From assembly GCA_934338065.1 (NCBI GenBank), contig CAKRGX010000012.1:1-61759 (forward strand): a stretch of 61,759 bases of DNA, written 5' to 3'. Both the position numbers and the translations under genes were made by a program. The stretch is from an uncultured Eubacterium sp. (GTDB lineage Bacteria; Bacillota; Clostridia; Lachnospirales; Lachnospiraceae). Positions 34,694 through 43,199 of this stretch are shown here, piece by piece. Every line of letters begins with the position of its first letter. Within the stretch, counting starts at the first letter, position 1. The notes under the pieces are model-generated. The model was given only the letters and a program-made list of their open reading frames with translations. It was not told where the DNA came from and did no database searches.

Positions 34694-34710
34694 TGGGGAA
34701 CACACAAACC
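34694..34710 (+). repeat. inverted repeat, 3' arm after the Rpn stop codon
   Basis: ATGGGGAACACACAAACC at about 34693-34710, complementary to the 5' arm at 33681-33699 with one bulge. It starts about 15 bases after the stop codon, the same geometry as in the Big2 gene. Confidence 0.8.
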
Positions 34711-34745
34711 AATATTAATTTACGATCTGACCAGGAAAGGAATAA

Positions 34746-35156
34746 ATGGTGATGAAAAAATCTTCCCATTGGCAGTCCAATGTTTCTATTATATTATTTA
34801 TTATCTTATTTTACCTGATCCTAGAGGGCGTTGGTATTACATGCCCGATTAAATTTATGACTGGGATTTCGTGTGCCGGATGTGGGATGTCAAGGGCATG
34901 GATGGCTGTTTTTCATTTGGATTTTTCAAGAGCCTTTTATTATCATCCCCTTTACTGGACACCGCCTATTCTTATCCTTATACTATTATCAAGAGGAAAA
35001 TTGAAACCTATGCTTTTCAAAGTTTTCATATTTACAATAATTATGCTATATGTTATTGTTTATATGTATAGACTTATATGTGGGGATCATGAAATTGTTG
35101 CCTTTGAACCGGCAAATGGATTCGTATGGTACCTCATACACGAAGTATTTAACTAA
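34746..35156 (+). CDS. DUF2752 family membrane protein
   Basis: 136 residues, three to four hydrophobic segments. The DUF2752 core is ITCPIKFMTGISCAGCGMSRA, a CxGCGxxRA motif, followed by FYYHPLYW. The function of the family is not known to me. ATG 34746 used; GTG 34749 or ATG 34752 are alternatives. It probably forms a unit with the next two genes. Confidence 0.82.
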   Translation: MVMKKSSHWQSNVSIILFIILFYLILEGVGITCPIKFMTGISCAGCGMSRAWMAVFHLDFSRAFYYHPLYWTPPILILILLSRGKLKPMLFKVFIFTIIMLYVIVYMYRLICGDHEIVAFEPANGFVWYLIHEVFN

Positions 35157-35171
35157 AAAGAGGAGGATATT

Positions 35172-35777
35172 ATGTTTTGTGCAAATTGTGGTGCCCAGGT
35201 TGAGGACGGAGCAAAATTTTGTCCCTCTTGCGGCAAAGCATGTTCTACGCAGGAAAAAGCAAAGCAAGCAGCGGAGAATGTATTCGAAAAAAGTGAACAG
35301 GAACTGGGAAACGCCTTTGATGATGTAAAGCAAAGCTTTCAAGGCAATGGTGGAAATTACACACCACCTTATTCCGGAGAAAGGTTAAAAGAAGACCGAT
35401 CTCTGATCATTTATATTTTACTTTCTTTTGTCACTTGCGGAATTTATGGTTACTATTTTATTTACAAAATGGCGCAGGATGTAAATATTGCATGTAACAG
35501 AGATGGAGAACAGACATCCGGTTTGGTAGTTTTCATTCTATTATCTTTTATTACTTGCGGCATTTACAAATACTACTGGTATTACAAACTCGGTAACCGG
35601 CTGGCAGCCAATGCCTCCCGCTACAATCTGCATTTTGAGGAAAATGGTACAACCGTATTGATGTGGTGCATCTTTGGTGCCTTGTTATGCGGTATCGGTT
35701 TGTTTATCGGTATTTATATTCTAATCAAGAACACAAATATGATTTGTGCAGCATACAATCGTTCAAAAGGATTGTAA
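35172..35777 (+). CDS. zinc-ribbon and DUF4234 membrane protein
   Basis: 201 residues. N-terminal zinc ribbon FCANCGAQVEDGAKFCPSCG, a Glu/Lys-rich linker to about residue 75, then two copies of a membrane motif (ILLSFVTCGIYGYYFIYKM and ILLSFITCGIYKYYWYYKL) typical of DUF4234, and a last helix. The ribbon faces the cytoplasm in related proteins. It lies 15 bases after the DUF2752 gene. Function unknown. Confidence 0.85.
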   Translation: MFCANCGAQVEDGAKFCPSCGKACSTQEKAKQAAENVFEKSEQELGNAFDDVKQSFQGNGGNYTPPYSGERLKEDRSLIIYILLSFVTCGIYGYYFIYKMAQDVNIACNRDGEQTSGLVVFILLSFITCGIYKYYWYYKLGNRLAANASRYNLHFEENGTTVLMWCIFGALLCGIGLFIGIYILIKNTNMICAAYNRSKGL

Positions 35778-35797
35778 TTCAATATACGGAGTTAATT

Positions 35798-37087
35798 ATG
35801 AACAATAGCAAATCATTTAAGCAGATTTTATATCTTGTTATTGAAGGCGGACTGATCGGCACATTAGCCGGTCTGACCGCCGTTGTTTATCGTTTTTTCC
35901 TAACTTGGGCAGAAACTGGTCTGAATCATGTTTTATTCTTTATCAAGGGCAATATACCCGCTATCATCCTTTGGTTTCTCGCCCTTATCGTGATGGGATG
36001 TATCGTCGCACGTATTGTAAAATGGGAGGGCATGGCTTCTGGTTCAGGTATTCCGCAGGTTTCCGGTGAGGTAAAAGGATTCTTAAATCCTTGCTGGTGG
36101 CGTGTACTGATTGCCAAATTCACCGGCGGTACGATCAGTATTTTTGCCGGTCTTTCTCTCGGTCGTGAAGGTCCCTCGATCCAGTTAGGCGCAATGGCAG
36201 CAAAAGGATACTCCCGGATACGCAAATGCGATAAGTCTACCGAATTGCGTCTTCTTTGCTTTGGCGCTGGTGCAGGACTGGCTGCCGCATTCAATGCCCC
36301 GCTTGCCGGTATTTTATTTGTTTTAGAAGAGATGACACATACCTTTGATCACATCATCATTCTGGCCGGTATCATTGCAACATTATCCGCCGATTATATT
36401 TCAAAAATATTTTTTGGACAAGCCACTATTTTTCATTTTCACCCGTATACGATTCCTTTACGATATTACTGGCTTCTCGTATTGCTGGGGATTCTTCTTG
36501 GTTTAGCGGGTGCCGGATACAACTATGTCATGATCAAAACACAGAAGTTATTTCAGTCTGTTAAGCATATTCCACTGGAAGTTCTATTCTCTGCAACTTT
36601 TGTGATGGCAGGAATTTTCGGTTTGTTTCTGCCACAGGTCCTTGCTGGTGGACACAGCATGATCGTTTTGCTGGAAAATGGTGAACCGGCACTGATAACT
36701 CTTGTTATTCTGCTCATTTTTAAATTCATCTTTTCCGCCATTTCGTTCGGGTCTGGAGCACCTGGAGGTATTTTCTTCCCATTATTGATCCTCGGTGCTT
36801 TCGCCGGTGCAGCATTTGGTGAGACCGCTTTAACATTTCTTCCCTTGCCGGATCATGTTCTTCCGCAGCTTATCACTCTCGGCATGGCAGGGTTGTTCGC
36901 AGGAATTGTGCGTGCGCCTCTCACCGGTATTATTCTTATCACAGAAATGACTGGAAATATGCACCGTTTACTAGATATTGCTGTTGTCAGTATCCTTGCC
37001 TATGCCGTAGCCAATCTGGTTGGCAGCAAGCCGATCTATGACTCGCTTCTGGATAATATTCTGAGCCGACAAAGGAAGAAAAATTAA
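35798..37087 (+). CDS. ClC family chloride channel/transporter
   Basis: 429 residues, about ten or more helices. Anion-path motifs GSGIPQVSGEV, GREGPSIQLGA with the gating glutamate, and GSGAPGGIFFPLL are all intact, so a Cl-/H+ exchanger is likely. No C-terminal CBS domains. ATG 35798 chosen with CGGAG upstream; longer readings extend into the preceding gene. The stop overlaps the stop of the convergent arylsulfotransferase gene by 4 bases, with no terminator between. Confidence 0.92.
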   Translation: MNNSKSFKQILYLVIEGGLIGTLAGLTAVVYRFFLTWAETGLNHVLFFIKGNIPAIILWFLALIVMGCIVARIVKWEGMASGSGIPQVSGEVKGFLNPCWWRVLIAKFTGGTISIFAGLSLGREGPSIQLGAMAAKGYSRIRKCDKSTELRLLCFGAGAGLAAAFNAPLAGILFVLEEMTHTFDHIIILAGIIATLSADYISKIFFGQATIFHFHPYTIPLRYYWLLVLLGILLGLAGAGYNYVMIKTQKLFQSVKHIPLEVLFSATFVMAGIFGLFLPQVLAGGHSMIVLLENGEPALITLVILLIFKFIFSAISFGSGAPGGIFFPLLILGAFAGAAFGETALTFLPLPDHVLPQLITLGMAGLFAGIVRAPLTGIILITEMTGNMHRLLDIAVVSILAYAVANLVGSKPIYDSLLDNILSRQRKKN

Positions 37088-39114
37088 GCTAAAAGCGATC
37101 TTTTCTTAATATATTTACCAGTGTCCTGTAACTGGTCGTTCATAACGATATAAAGGTTATAATATCCTTCCGGTATATCTTCCAGATGAGCCGTATGAGC
37201 ATACACCATTTTGCTAAATATAGGCATTGTCTGACAGGTATCACTGTAGTCAGTTTCATAATTTCCCTTCTCCCCGAACAAGTATATTTTCTTCAGACAA
37301 TGATCTTTGGCGCGCACCATCAATATATCTTCCTGTAACCAATAAACCACAACTGTACTGTTTACCGGATGTATTTTCTGTTCCATAATCTTTTGATACA
37401 CATCCTGACTAATCTTTTTAGGATGCTTCAATTCTCCAGCAAAATAGTCCCGTGAATATTTCATTGGCTTTGCGAGTTCTTCTATATGCGGCTCAAAACT
37501 GTATCCACGGAAAAAGCCTGTTTTGACACCATAATGGCTTACCGTTTCACCGCTTGCAAATTCATATTCAAACACAGCTCCCTGATCCCCATCCTCTGGT
37601 TCTGCAAAACAGCCTGCCATATTGTATACTCTTTTTTTGTCTGGCACATAAATACCGTTGGCACGAATCCTTGCCTTGGGTCCCGCAAACCTTTTATATA
37701 ACCTTACCGTTTTCTCTTCTTCATTGACATCATAAAAGGACACATAGGATAGCGGATCTTTATCAAACGACGCTGCCTTGCGCCGTTTTGCCCAGTGATT
37801 ATCATATATCATGATATGCTTAACACCGGCAATCTCTTCCAATCCCTCGTCGACAACATATGCTGCATGTTGCTGGTAAGTCCATCGTATCTCACCTTCT
37901 GGTTTGAGCAGATATGCTGTCATTGATGTATTCTTCCAGAAATCAGGGTCGGACAACAGCCATCGAAGCTCTTTTTTCTGATAGTCCACACAGATTACAG
38001 AATGAATATTACGCAGCGAGATCAGAACCGAATCATCCTTTTCATAATAAACAGCCGAATTTACATGCGCCCAATCGGTCCTGTCTATGTAAGTGTCATC
38101 AAACAGATCCTCGACGTCTAACTGCCACACGATTTCACCAGTCACCCGGTCAATCTCGACCACCCTGTCTTCCGTATGTCCAAGCATCGTATTACTTCCC
38201 GCCAAAAAATTACCATTCTCCCTTTCTTCCACTGTGTGATGTACACCATTTTTTGTATGATATGTGCGAAACACTCTGCCGAAATAATCCATGTCATGCG
38301 ACTGCACTGTTTGCGGATTTGAGAAAGAAGGAGCTGCCACATCCTTTTCCATGTAAAAGAAATGTCCTTTTGATAATGGAAAAATGCCATATCCCCTTGA
38401 CTTTCGTTTTAGATAAAAGCGGATTTCTCCATCTGCATCAAAAGCACATGTATGAATGTCAACTCCACCATTAATGAGAATAAACGGAAACGCCGGATCA
38501 GACGCCCTTTTCTTTACCGATATACAACTTTTCATATATGCTGGCAGGCGGGGAGTCTGAACAGGAACCACATGGCTGGCTGATATGGTATCATCCGCAT
38601 CCAGCAGCTCGATCAGAACCTCATTTTTTCTGTCCGCATACAATCCTAGAATGGGAATGCGATGTTTTTTCCCCGCAGAGATAACCGATACATAATCTGT
38701 CTCTGGTGTCTTTCCTTTTACTGTGACCCTTACTTTACATTTTTTTTCTGTGACAAAAAGCGCCAATGCTGTAAGTGGCGACTCCCCATAAGGGTTACGA
38801 ATCACATACATATGGTCAAAGGTATATTCCCCACTCTGAAGCATTGATTCCAAGACATAATCTCTCGCCTGTGTTCTGGCCGCCAGCGAAATTTCTGTCC
38901 TCATATTAGTCTTATACTGACCGGCCTGCAAACGTTGAAAATTTTTTATCTGTTCTTCTGCTCTGTGTTTCAGCAGATCCAGACTCCCCTGCATAATCTC
39001 GCCGCCATCCGGCAAGTACACTTTCCTGTCTTTTACAATAAGTTTTTGACCTTTGATCTTTCGTAATATTTTTTTTGCCAACCTTTGACAAAAAGCAAAA
39101 AGCACATTTTTCAT
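37084..39114 (-). CDS. arylsulfotransferase (ASST)-like protein
   Basis: 676 residues. Residues about 90-190 are an ASST N-terminal-type domain (IRNPYGESPLTALALFVTEK). The beta-propeller follows, with conserved DWAHVNSAVYYEKDDSVLIS and RNIHSVICVD, the histidine-bearing blocks of the family. ASST moves sulfate between phenols without PAPS through a sulfo-histidine. No clear signal peptide starts the chain (MKNVLFAFCQRLAKKIL), unlike periplasmic homologues. It lies 26 bases behind the APS kinase gene, so donor supply and transfer may be linked. Confidence 0.82.
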   Translation of the reverse strand: MKNVLFAFCQRLAKKILRKIKGQKLIVKDRKVYLPDGGEIMQGSLDLLKHRAEEQIKNFQRLQAGQYKTNMRTEISLAARTQARDYVLESMLQSGEYTFDHMYVIRNPYGESPLTALALFVTEKKCKVRVTVKGKTPETDYVSVISAGKKHRIPILGLYADRKNEVLIELLDADDTISASHVVPVQTPRLPAYMKSCISVKKRASDPAFPFILINGGVDIHTCAFDADGEIRFYLKRKSRGYGIFPLSKGHFFYMEKDVAAPSFSNPQTVQSHDMDYFGRVFRTYHTKNGVHHTVEERENGNFLAGSNTMLGHTEDRVVEIDRVTGEIVWQLDVEDLFDDTYIDRTDWAHVNSAVYYEKDDSVLISLRNIHSVICVDYQKKELRWLLSDPDFWKNTSMTAYLLKPEGEIRWTYQQHAAYVVDEGLEEIAGVKHIMIYDNHWAKRRKAASFDKDPLSYVSFYDVNEEEKTVRLYKRFAGPKARIRANGIYVPDKKRVYNMAGCFAEPEDGDQGAVFEYEFASGETVSHYGVKTGFFRGYSFEPHIEELAKPMKYSRDYFAGELKHPKKISQDVYQKIMEQKIHPVNSTVVVYWLQEDILMVRAKDHCLKKIYLFGEKGNYETDYSDTCQTMPIFSKMVYAHTAHLEDIPEGYYNLYIVMNDQLQDTGKYIKKRSLLA

Positions 39115-39140
39115 CAATGACACTTCCTCTCCATCTTCTG

Positions 39141-39731
39141 TTACAGGGTAGCAACAATTGCATGATAAACATCTTTGGCACATTCTGCCGGTGTAACACC
39201 AATGGTATTCATGACCAGTTCTGCATTGTCCGGTGCTTCATAAGAAGAATCTTTCCCTGTAAAATTTTTGATTTTCTTTTTATAAAGACCTTTCGGATCA
39301 CGTTTTTGACAGGTTTCAAAATCCGTACTCACATATACCTCTATGAAATTACCTGTTCCTGCCCGTTCACGTGCATACTCTCTCATTTTTTTAAAAGGGG
39401 AAATTGCTGAAACGATGGCAATAAGACCGGCATCCGCAAACAGCGCGGCAATCTCACCCAATCTACGTATATTTTCTGTACGGTCTTCATCACTAAAACC
39501 AAGATCTGAGTTTATTCCATGTCGCACATTATCTCCATCCAGAAGATAGGCCGCATGCCCCGCATCAATAAGCATTTTTTCAACTTCAATCGCTATGGTC
39601 GATTTGCCGGCCCCGGATAACCCGGTAAACCATACAACAAGTCCCCGCTGATGCAGAACTTTACTGCGCTCATCTATGGATACTTTATTCGATTGCCATA
39701 CAATATTTTTATCCTGTTCAAAATGGTCCAT
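39141..39731 (-). CDS. cysC: adenylylsulfate kinase (APS kinase)
   Basis: 196 residues. P-loop WFTGLSGAGKSTIA, the APS-binding LLDGDNVRHGINSDLGFSDEDR, and SPFKKMREYARE are typical. Converts APS to PAPS. The sulfate assimilation cluster at 15-25 kb reduces APS directly, so PAPS made here is more likely used for sulfation. It is the first gene of a leftward pair with the arylsulfotransferase-like gene. Confidence 0.95.
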   Translation of the reverse strand: MDHFEQDKNIVWQSNKVSIDERSKVLHQRGLVVWFTGLSGAGKSTIAIEVEKMLIDAGHAAYLLDGDNVRHGINSDLGFSDEDRTENIRRLGEIAALFADAGLIAIVSAISPFKKMREYARERAGTGNFIEVYVSTDFETCQKRDPKGLYKKKIKNFTGKDSSYEAPDNAELVMNTIGVTPAECAKDVYHAIVATL

Positions 39732-39854
39732 AACTTCCTCCCAAATTTCATATTTATTTTTATATTATTGGAAATTTCAGGCAGAATTATGAATTTTTTT
39801 TGACAGAATATTGACAAGAAAAAGTCAAAAACATGGCATTTATTTACGATTTTA

Positions 39855-41195
39855 TTATAGTTTTTTATAGACAGTAAAGATCATCGTGGCAAAGCAGACA
39901 CCACCGCCAATAAGATTTGAAATCGGTTCCGCAAGAAACACACCATGAACCGGTGAGGATACCAGCAAGGGAAGAAGAAGTGTCAATGGTACCACTATGA
40001 TTACTTTGCGGAAAATAGAAAAGAAGATGGCACGTTTACTAAAGCCCAGACCGGTAAATGTGGTCTGACCGCTAAACTGGAGTGCCATAAAGAAAAATCC
40101 AAAAAAGTATATATGCAGACAAGATTCCCCCATCTGCATGACTGCTTTATCATTCGTAAATATTCCCATAAAGAAATGAGGGAATAAAAATAAAATTCCC
40201 CAGACTGTCAGCGTATATAAGATCAGAACAGCCGACATAAATGAGATACTCTCTTTCACACGTTTATTCTCCCCTGCCCCATAGTTATACCCCATGACCG
40301 GCTGCGCACCGGAACCGACACCCGTTACCGGCATGGTCACAACCTCGCGGATCGAATTAATGATTGTCATAATCCCTACATAAACATCACCACCATAACG
40401 GATAAGACTGGCATTGCAAACTATCTGTACCAGTGAGTTGGTAACAGCCATAGTAAAGCCGGATAATCCCAGAACAAGAATTCTCCTAACCCGTTTGGGC
40501 TGCAGGCAGAGACGGTCACGCCGGATGCGCACAACCGCCTTTTTTCCCAATAAAAAACGAAACGTCCAGATGGTCGCCATCGCTTGAGATATCACAGTAG
40601 CCATCGCTGCTCCCCGTACCCCAAAACCAAAGGTAAAGATAAACAACGGATCCAAAATAATATTCACACCGGCTCCGATCGCAACCGTCCACATACCGGT
40701 CCTTCCAAACCCCTGAGCATTGATGAAATTATTTAACCCCAGACTCAGCATAACGAAAATATTACCAAGCAAATAAACTGACAGATAGCTGTCAGCATAA
40801 CCAATCGTCTTCTTGCTGGCTCCCAGCAGATACAAAAGCGGCACTTTACCTGCATAGACAAGAATCGTTAAAAAGATGCCACAGAGAATTAACAATACGA
40901 CACAGTTTCCCAGAATGTATTCGGCTTCTTTCTGATCTTTTTTCCCTCGTTCGATAGAAAAAAGCGGAGCACCACCCATCCCGATCAGATTTGCAAATGC
41001 TATAATGATCGAAATGATCGGCAAACAGACTCCTACACCGGTCAGCGCCAGTGAATTTCCTCCATCCATCCGTCCAATGTAAATCCGGTCTACAATATTG
41101 TAAAGAACATTTATAAGCTGTGCCAATGTCATCGGCATAGCAAGGCGTAAAATATTTTTCTTAATACTTCCTTTTGAAAAATCAGTTACTTCCAA
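39855..41195 (-). CDS. MATE family efflux transporter
   Basis: 446 residues, twelve hydrophobic segments, with the pattern FSKGSIKKNILRLAMPMTLAQ and VGSGAQPVMGYNYGAGENKR. Exports cationic or organic compounds against sodium or protons. The start is TTG at 41195, overlapping the DUF5662 stop by 10 bases with AAGGA upstream. The 39732-39854 stretch after it holds the cysC upstream region with repeated TGTCAA sequences but no clear promoter. Confidence 0.93.
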   Translation of the reverse strand: MEVTDFSKGSIKKNILRLAMPMTLAQLINVLYNIVDRIYIGRMDGGNSLALTGVGVCLPIISIIIAFANLIGMGGAPLFSIERGKKDQKEAEYILGNCVVLLILCGIFLTILVYAGKVPLLYLLGASKKTIGYADSYLSVYLLGNIFVMLSLGLNNFINAQGFGRTGMWTVAIGAGVNIILDPLFIFTFGFGVRGAAMATVISQAMATIWTFRFLLGKKAVVRIRRDRLCLQPKRVRRILVLGLSGFTMAVTNSLVQIVCNASLIRYGGDVYVGIMTIINSIREVVTMPVTGVGSGAQPVMGYNYGAGENKRVKESISFMSAVLILYTLTVWGILFLFPHFFMGIFTNDKAVMQMGESCLHIYFFGFFFMALQFSGQTTFTGLGFSKRAIFFSIFRKVIIVVPLTLLLPLLVSSPVHGVFLAEPISNLIGGGVCFATMIFTVYKKL

Positions 41196-41740
41196 TGTTT
41201 TTTATCCTTCTTTCCCTCTTTGCACACAACATTTCGGATATAAGAAAATGTCCTGTCTTCTCCTTCATCCCGCAGCATGATCAATAATCGTTCCAATTCA
41301 TGTGAGGTTTCCTCATGCATCCAGCGCCGCTTGCGCCCTTTGTTAAAATACTCGTATGGTTTCGCTTCATTGTACTCGTCACCATAATAAATCTTACTGG
41401 CAGCTACACGGTCGCAAAACATTTCTATCAAATATTTCGTTGGCATACGGACAGGCTCTTTGCGGTTTAATGCCAGATCATAATCCACCCAATATTCAAA
41501 ATGATGTTTATTACGTCCCTGGTGATGCAGCCAGGCACGGGAAAAACCATATAACTTTCTTTCTTTTTCATTCGGGCTCATATCTCCCAGATAATTTTTT
41601 GCTCCGGCTATGAACTCTGTCGGACTATACTTAGACAGATCATGGCGAAGTCCCTGCCAGAATATCCCTGCCTTATAACAATGAACAATTACTTTGTGGC
41701 GATGCCTGGTTATCGTTGAAAAATGTTTCCAAATATGCAT
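41186..41740 (-). CDS. DUF5662 family protein
   Basis: 184 residues, rich in His, Tyr and Lys: HRHKVIVHCYKAGIFWQGLRHDLSKY, WLHHQGRNKHHFEYWVDYD (each read in parts). This matches the DUF5662 family, whose His/Asp pattern suggests a metal-binding hydrolase fold; the activity is unknown to me. ATG 41740 has GGAG 6 bases upstream. It overlaps the MATE gene and follows the chromate transporter gene by 18 bases. Confidence 0.82.
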   Translation of the reverse strand: MHIWKHFSTITRHRHKVIVHCYKAGIFWQGLRHDLSKYSPTEFIAGAKNYLGDMSPNEKERKLYGFSRAWLHHQGRNKHHFEYWVDYDLALNRKEPVRMPTKYLIEMFCDRVAASKIYYGDEYNEAKPYEYFNKGRKRRWMHEETSHELERLLIMLRDEGEDRTFSYIRNVVCKEGKKDKKHWK

Positions 41741-41770
41741 ATTATTCTCCATTCCAAAATGTTATTCCAT

Positions 41771-43084
41771 TCAGACTCCTACCACATTACAAAGAACCAA
41801 AGCCACAGTCAGCGAGATTACAGCCCGCATCAGGTTGTTACACTTACACTTGTGATAAAGAATCATATTGATACTATATAAAAAGATCATAATGCCTAAA
41901 ACGGTATATCGTGGTAAGAAAGCATTTACGTTACAGTCTATCCCCGACTTGACAAGGCTCACCATAACCGTGATGAGCAGCCCGGAAACAACAACACGAA
42001 TTGCCTTACGAACGATAACAAATACCCCGGACTGTTCCAGTCGGTCATAAAGGTGAAGAGCAACATAAAACACAGCACAGGAAGCTGCTACACTACAGGC
42101 ATACCCGGCGACAGCCATGAGAACTCCTCCCAGCATTGTATGGGTCAGTGAAAATCCATATACATACCCTATTCCCGATAACGTTTTACATAAAATTGAA
42201 CCAGGCAGAACGTTTACAAGAAGTACCAAATGATTATAAAATTCATTTTCACTGATGTATTCCGGTATGAACAGACCATCTGCTATCGAAAGATAGGCAT
42301 CCCCTCCCCCAAAAGAAAGGAAAGATGATGCAAGTCCCTGTATATCAAAAAAAACAACAGCTCTGCCGACAAAGAAAAAAGCCGGAGCGGATAAAAGGAC
42401 AAAGAAAAGCACCCAGACAGCAATCCGTCCAATCAATGATTTCCACGATATGGTGCAGGCCACCTTTTCTTTCTTCTCTGTCCTTCTCAACAAAAATTTT
42501 CTAAACAGATAAACGACCGTACTGCCAAATAATGTCAAAAGAAGAAGATGTATCGTCGATAACCGGGGTATTCCTATCGATGGTAGATGAAAAATTCCCA
42601 GCAACGCATGTGTCCCCGTAGCAAGAAATACTCCCAATATAATAATCCATATCATAACGCGATATCGGGAATTACCGTATCTCTGCAGCGTATCCAGAAT
42701 ATATTGTGTGAGCAGACACATAATAAATCCCGTGACACCAACGGAAGCATACTGTATCTGGTCGAGTACAGCACCACCAATCTGAAAAAAAACGGTAAGA
42801 AATAGGACAGTAAGAACTGCTCCCGGTAATGCCATAGCCGTCCCCGCTGCTACCATGCCACGGATTCCATTACTCTGAAACCCGACACCGGCTGCGATTT
42901 CCACCGGTAAGGCTCCCGGCGTCATCGTAGCTGCAATGGTATCCTTATCAAAATCTTCCTTTGTAACCAATTCTTTTTCTTTGACCACTTCCTGTTCCAT
43001 AACAGGAATCAGTGCATTCCCACCCCCAAATCCAATCATTCCCACCTTTACCATTGATGAAATCAATGATTGTGTTTTCCCCAT
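41771..43084 (-). CDS. chrA: chromate transporter (CHR) family, two-domain form
   Basis: 437 residues with two homologous halves. The first has GFGGGNALIPVMEQEVV and MTPGALPVEIAAGVGF, the second SFGGGDAYLSIADGLFI and VNVLPGSILCKTLSGIGY. This duplicated layout is the long-chain CHR form. Exports chromate or sulfate-like anions in the families studied; the substrate here is unproven, but the number of sulfate genes in the window makes sulfate analogues plausible. Confidence 0.88.
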   Translation of the reverse strand: MGKTQSLISSMVKVGMIGFGGGNALIPVMEQEVVKEKELVTKEDFDKDTIAATMTPGALPVEIAAGVGFQSNGIRGMVAAGTAMALPGAVLTVLFLTVFFQIGGAVLDQIQYASVGVTGFIMCLLTQYILDTLQRYGNSRYRVMIWIIILGVFLATGTHALLGIFHLPSIGIPRLSTIHLLLLTLFGSTVVYLFRKFLLRRTEKKEKVACTISWKSLIGRIAVWVLFFVLLSAPAFFFVGRAVVFFDIQGLASSFLSFGGGDAYLSIADGLFIPEYISENEFYNHLVLLVNVLPGSILCKTLSGIGYVYGFSLTHTMLGGVLMAVAGYACSVAASCAVFYVALHLYDRLEQSGVFVIVRKAIRVVVSGLLITVMVSLVKSGIDCNVNAFLPRYTVLGIMIFLYSINMILYHKCKCNNLMRAVISLTVALVLCNVVGV

Positions 43085-43199
43085 ACAATGAATCCTTCCT
43101 TTTTGTTAAAATTTGGAACATTGTATAAAATGATCTTGTCAGAAGTATGACGAAGATATTTTTTCATATACATATAATAAGGTTATTTTAGGTGGTTCT

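Noticed and set aside
37914..38474. 186-codon open frame opposite the arylsulfotransferase-like gene
   Set aside because: Composition is shadow-like (His, Pro, Ser, Arg rich); no ribosome binding site.
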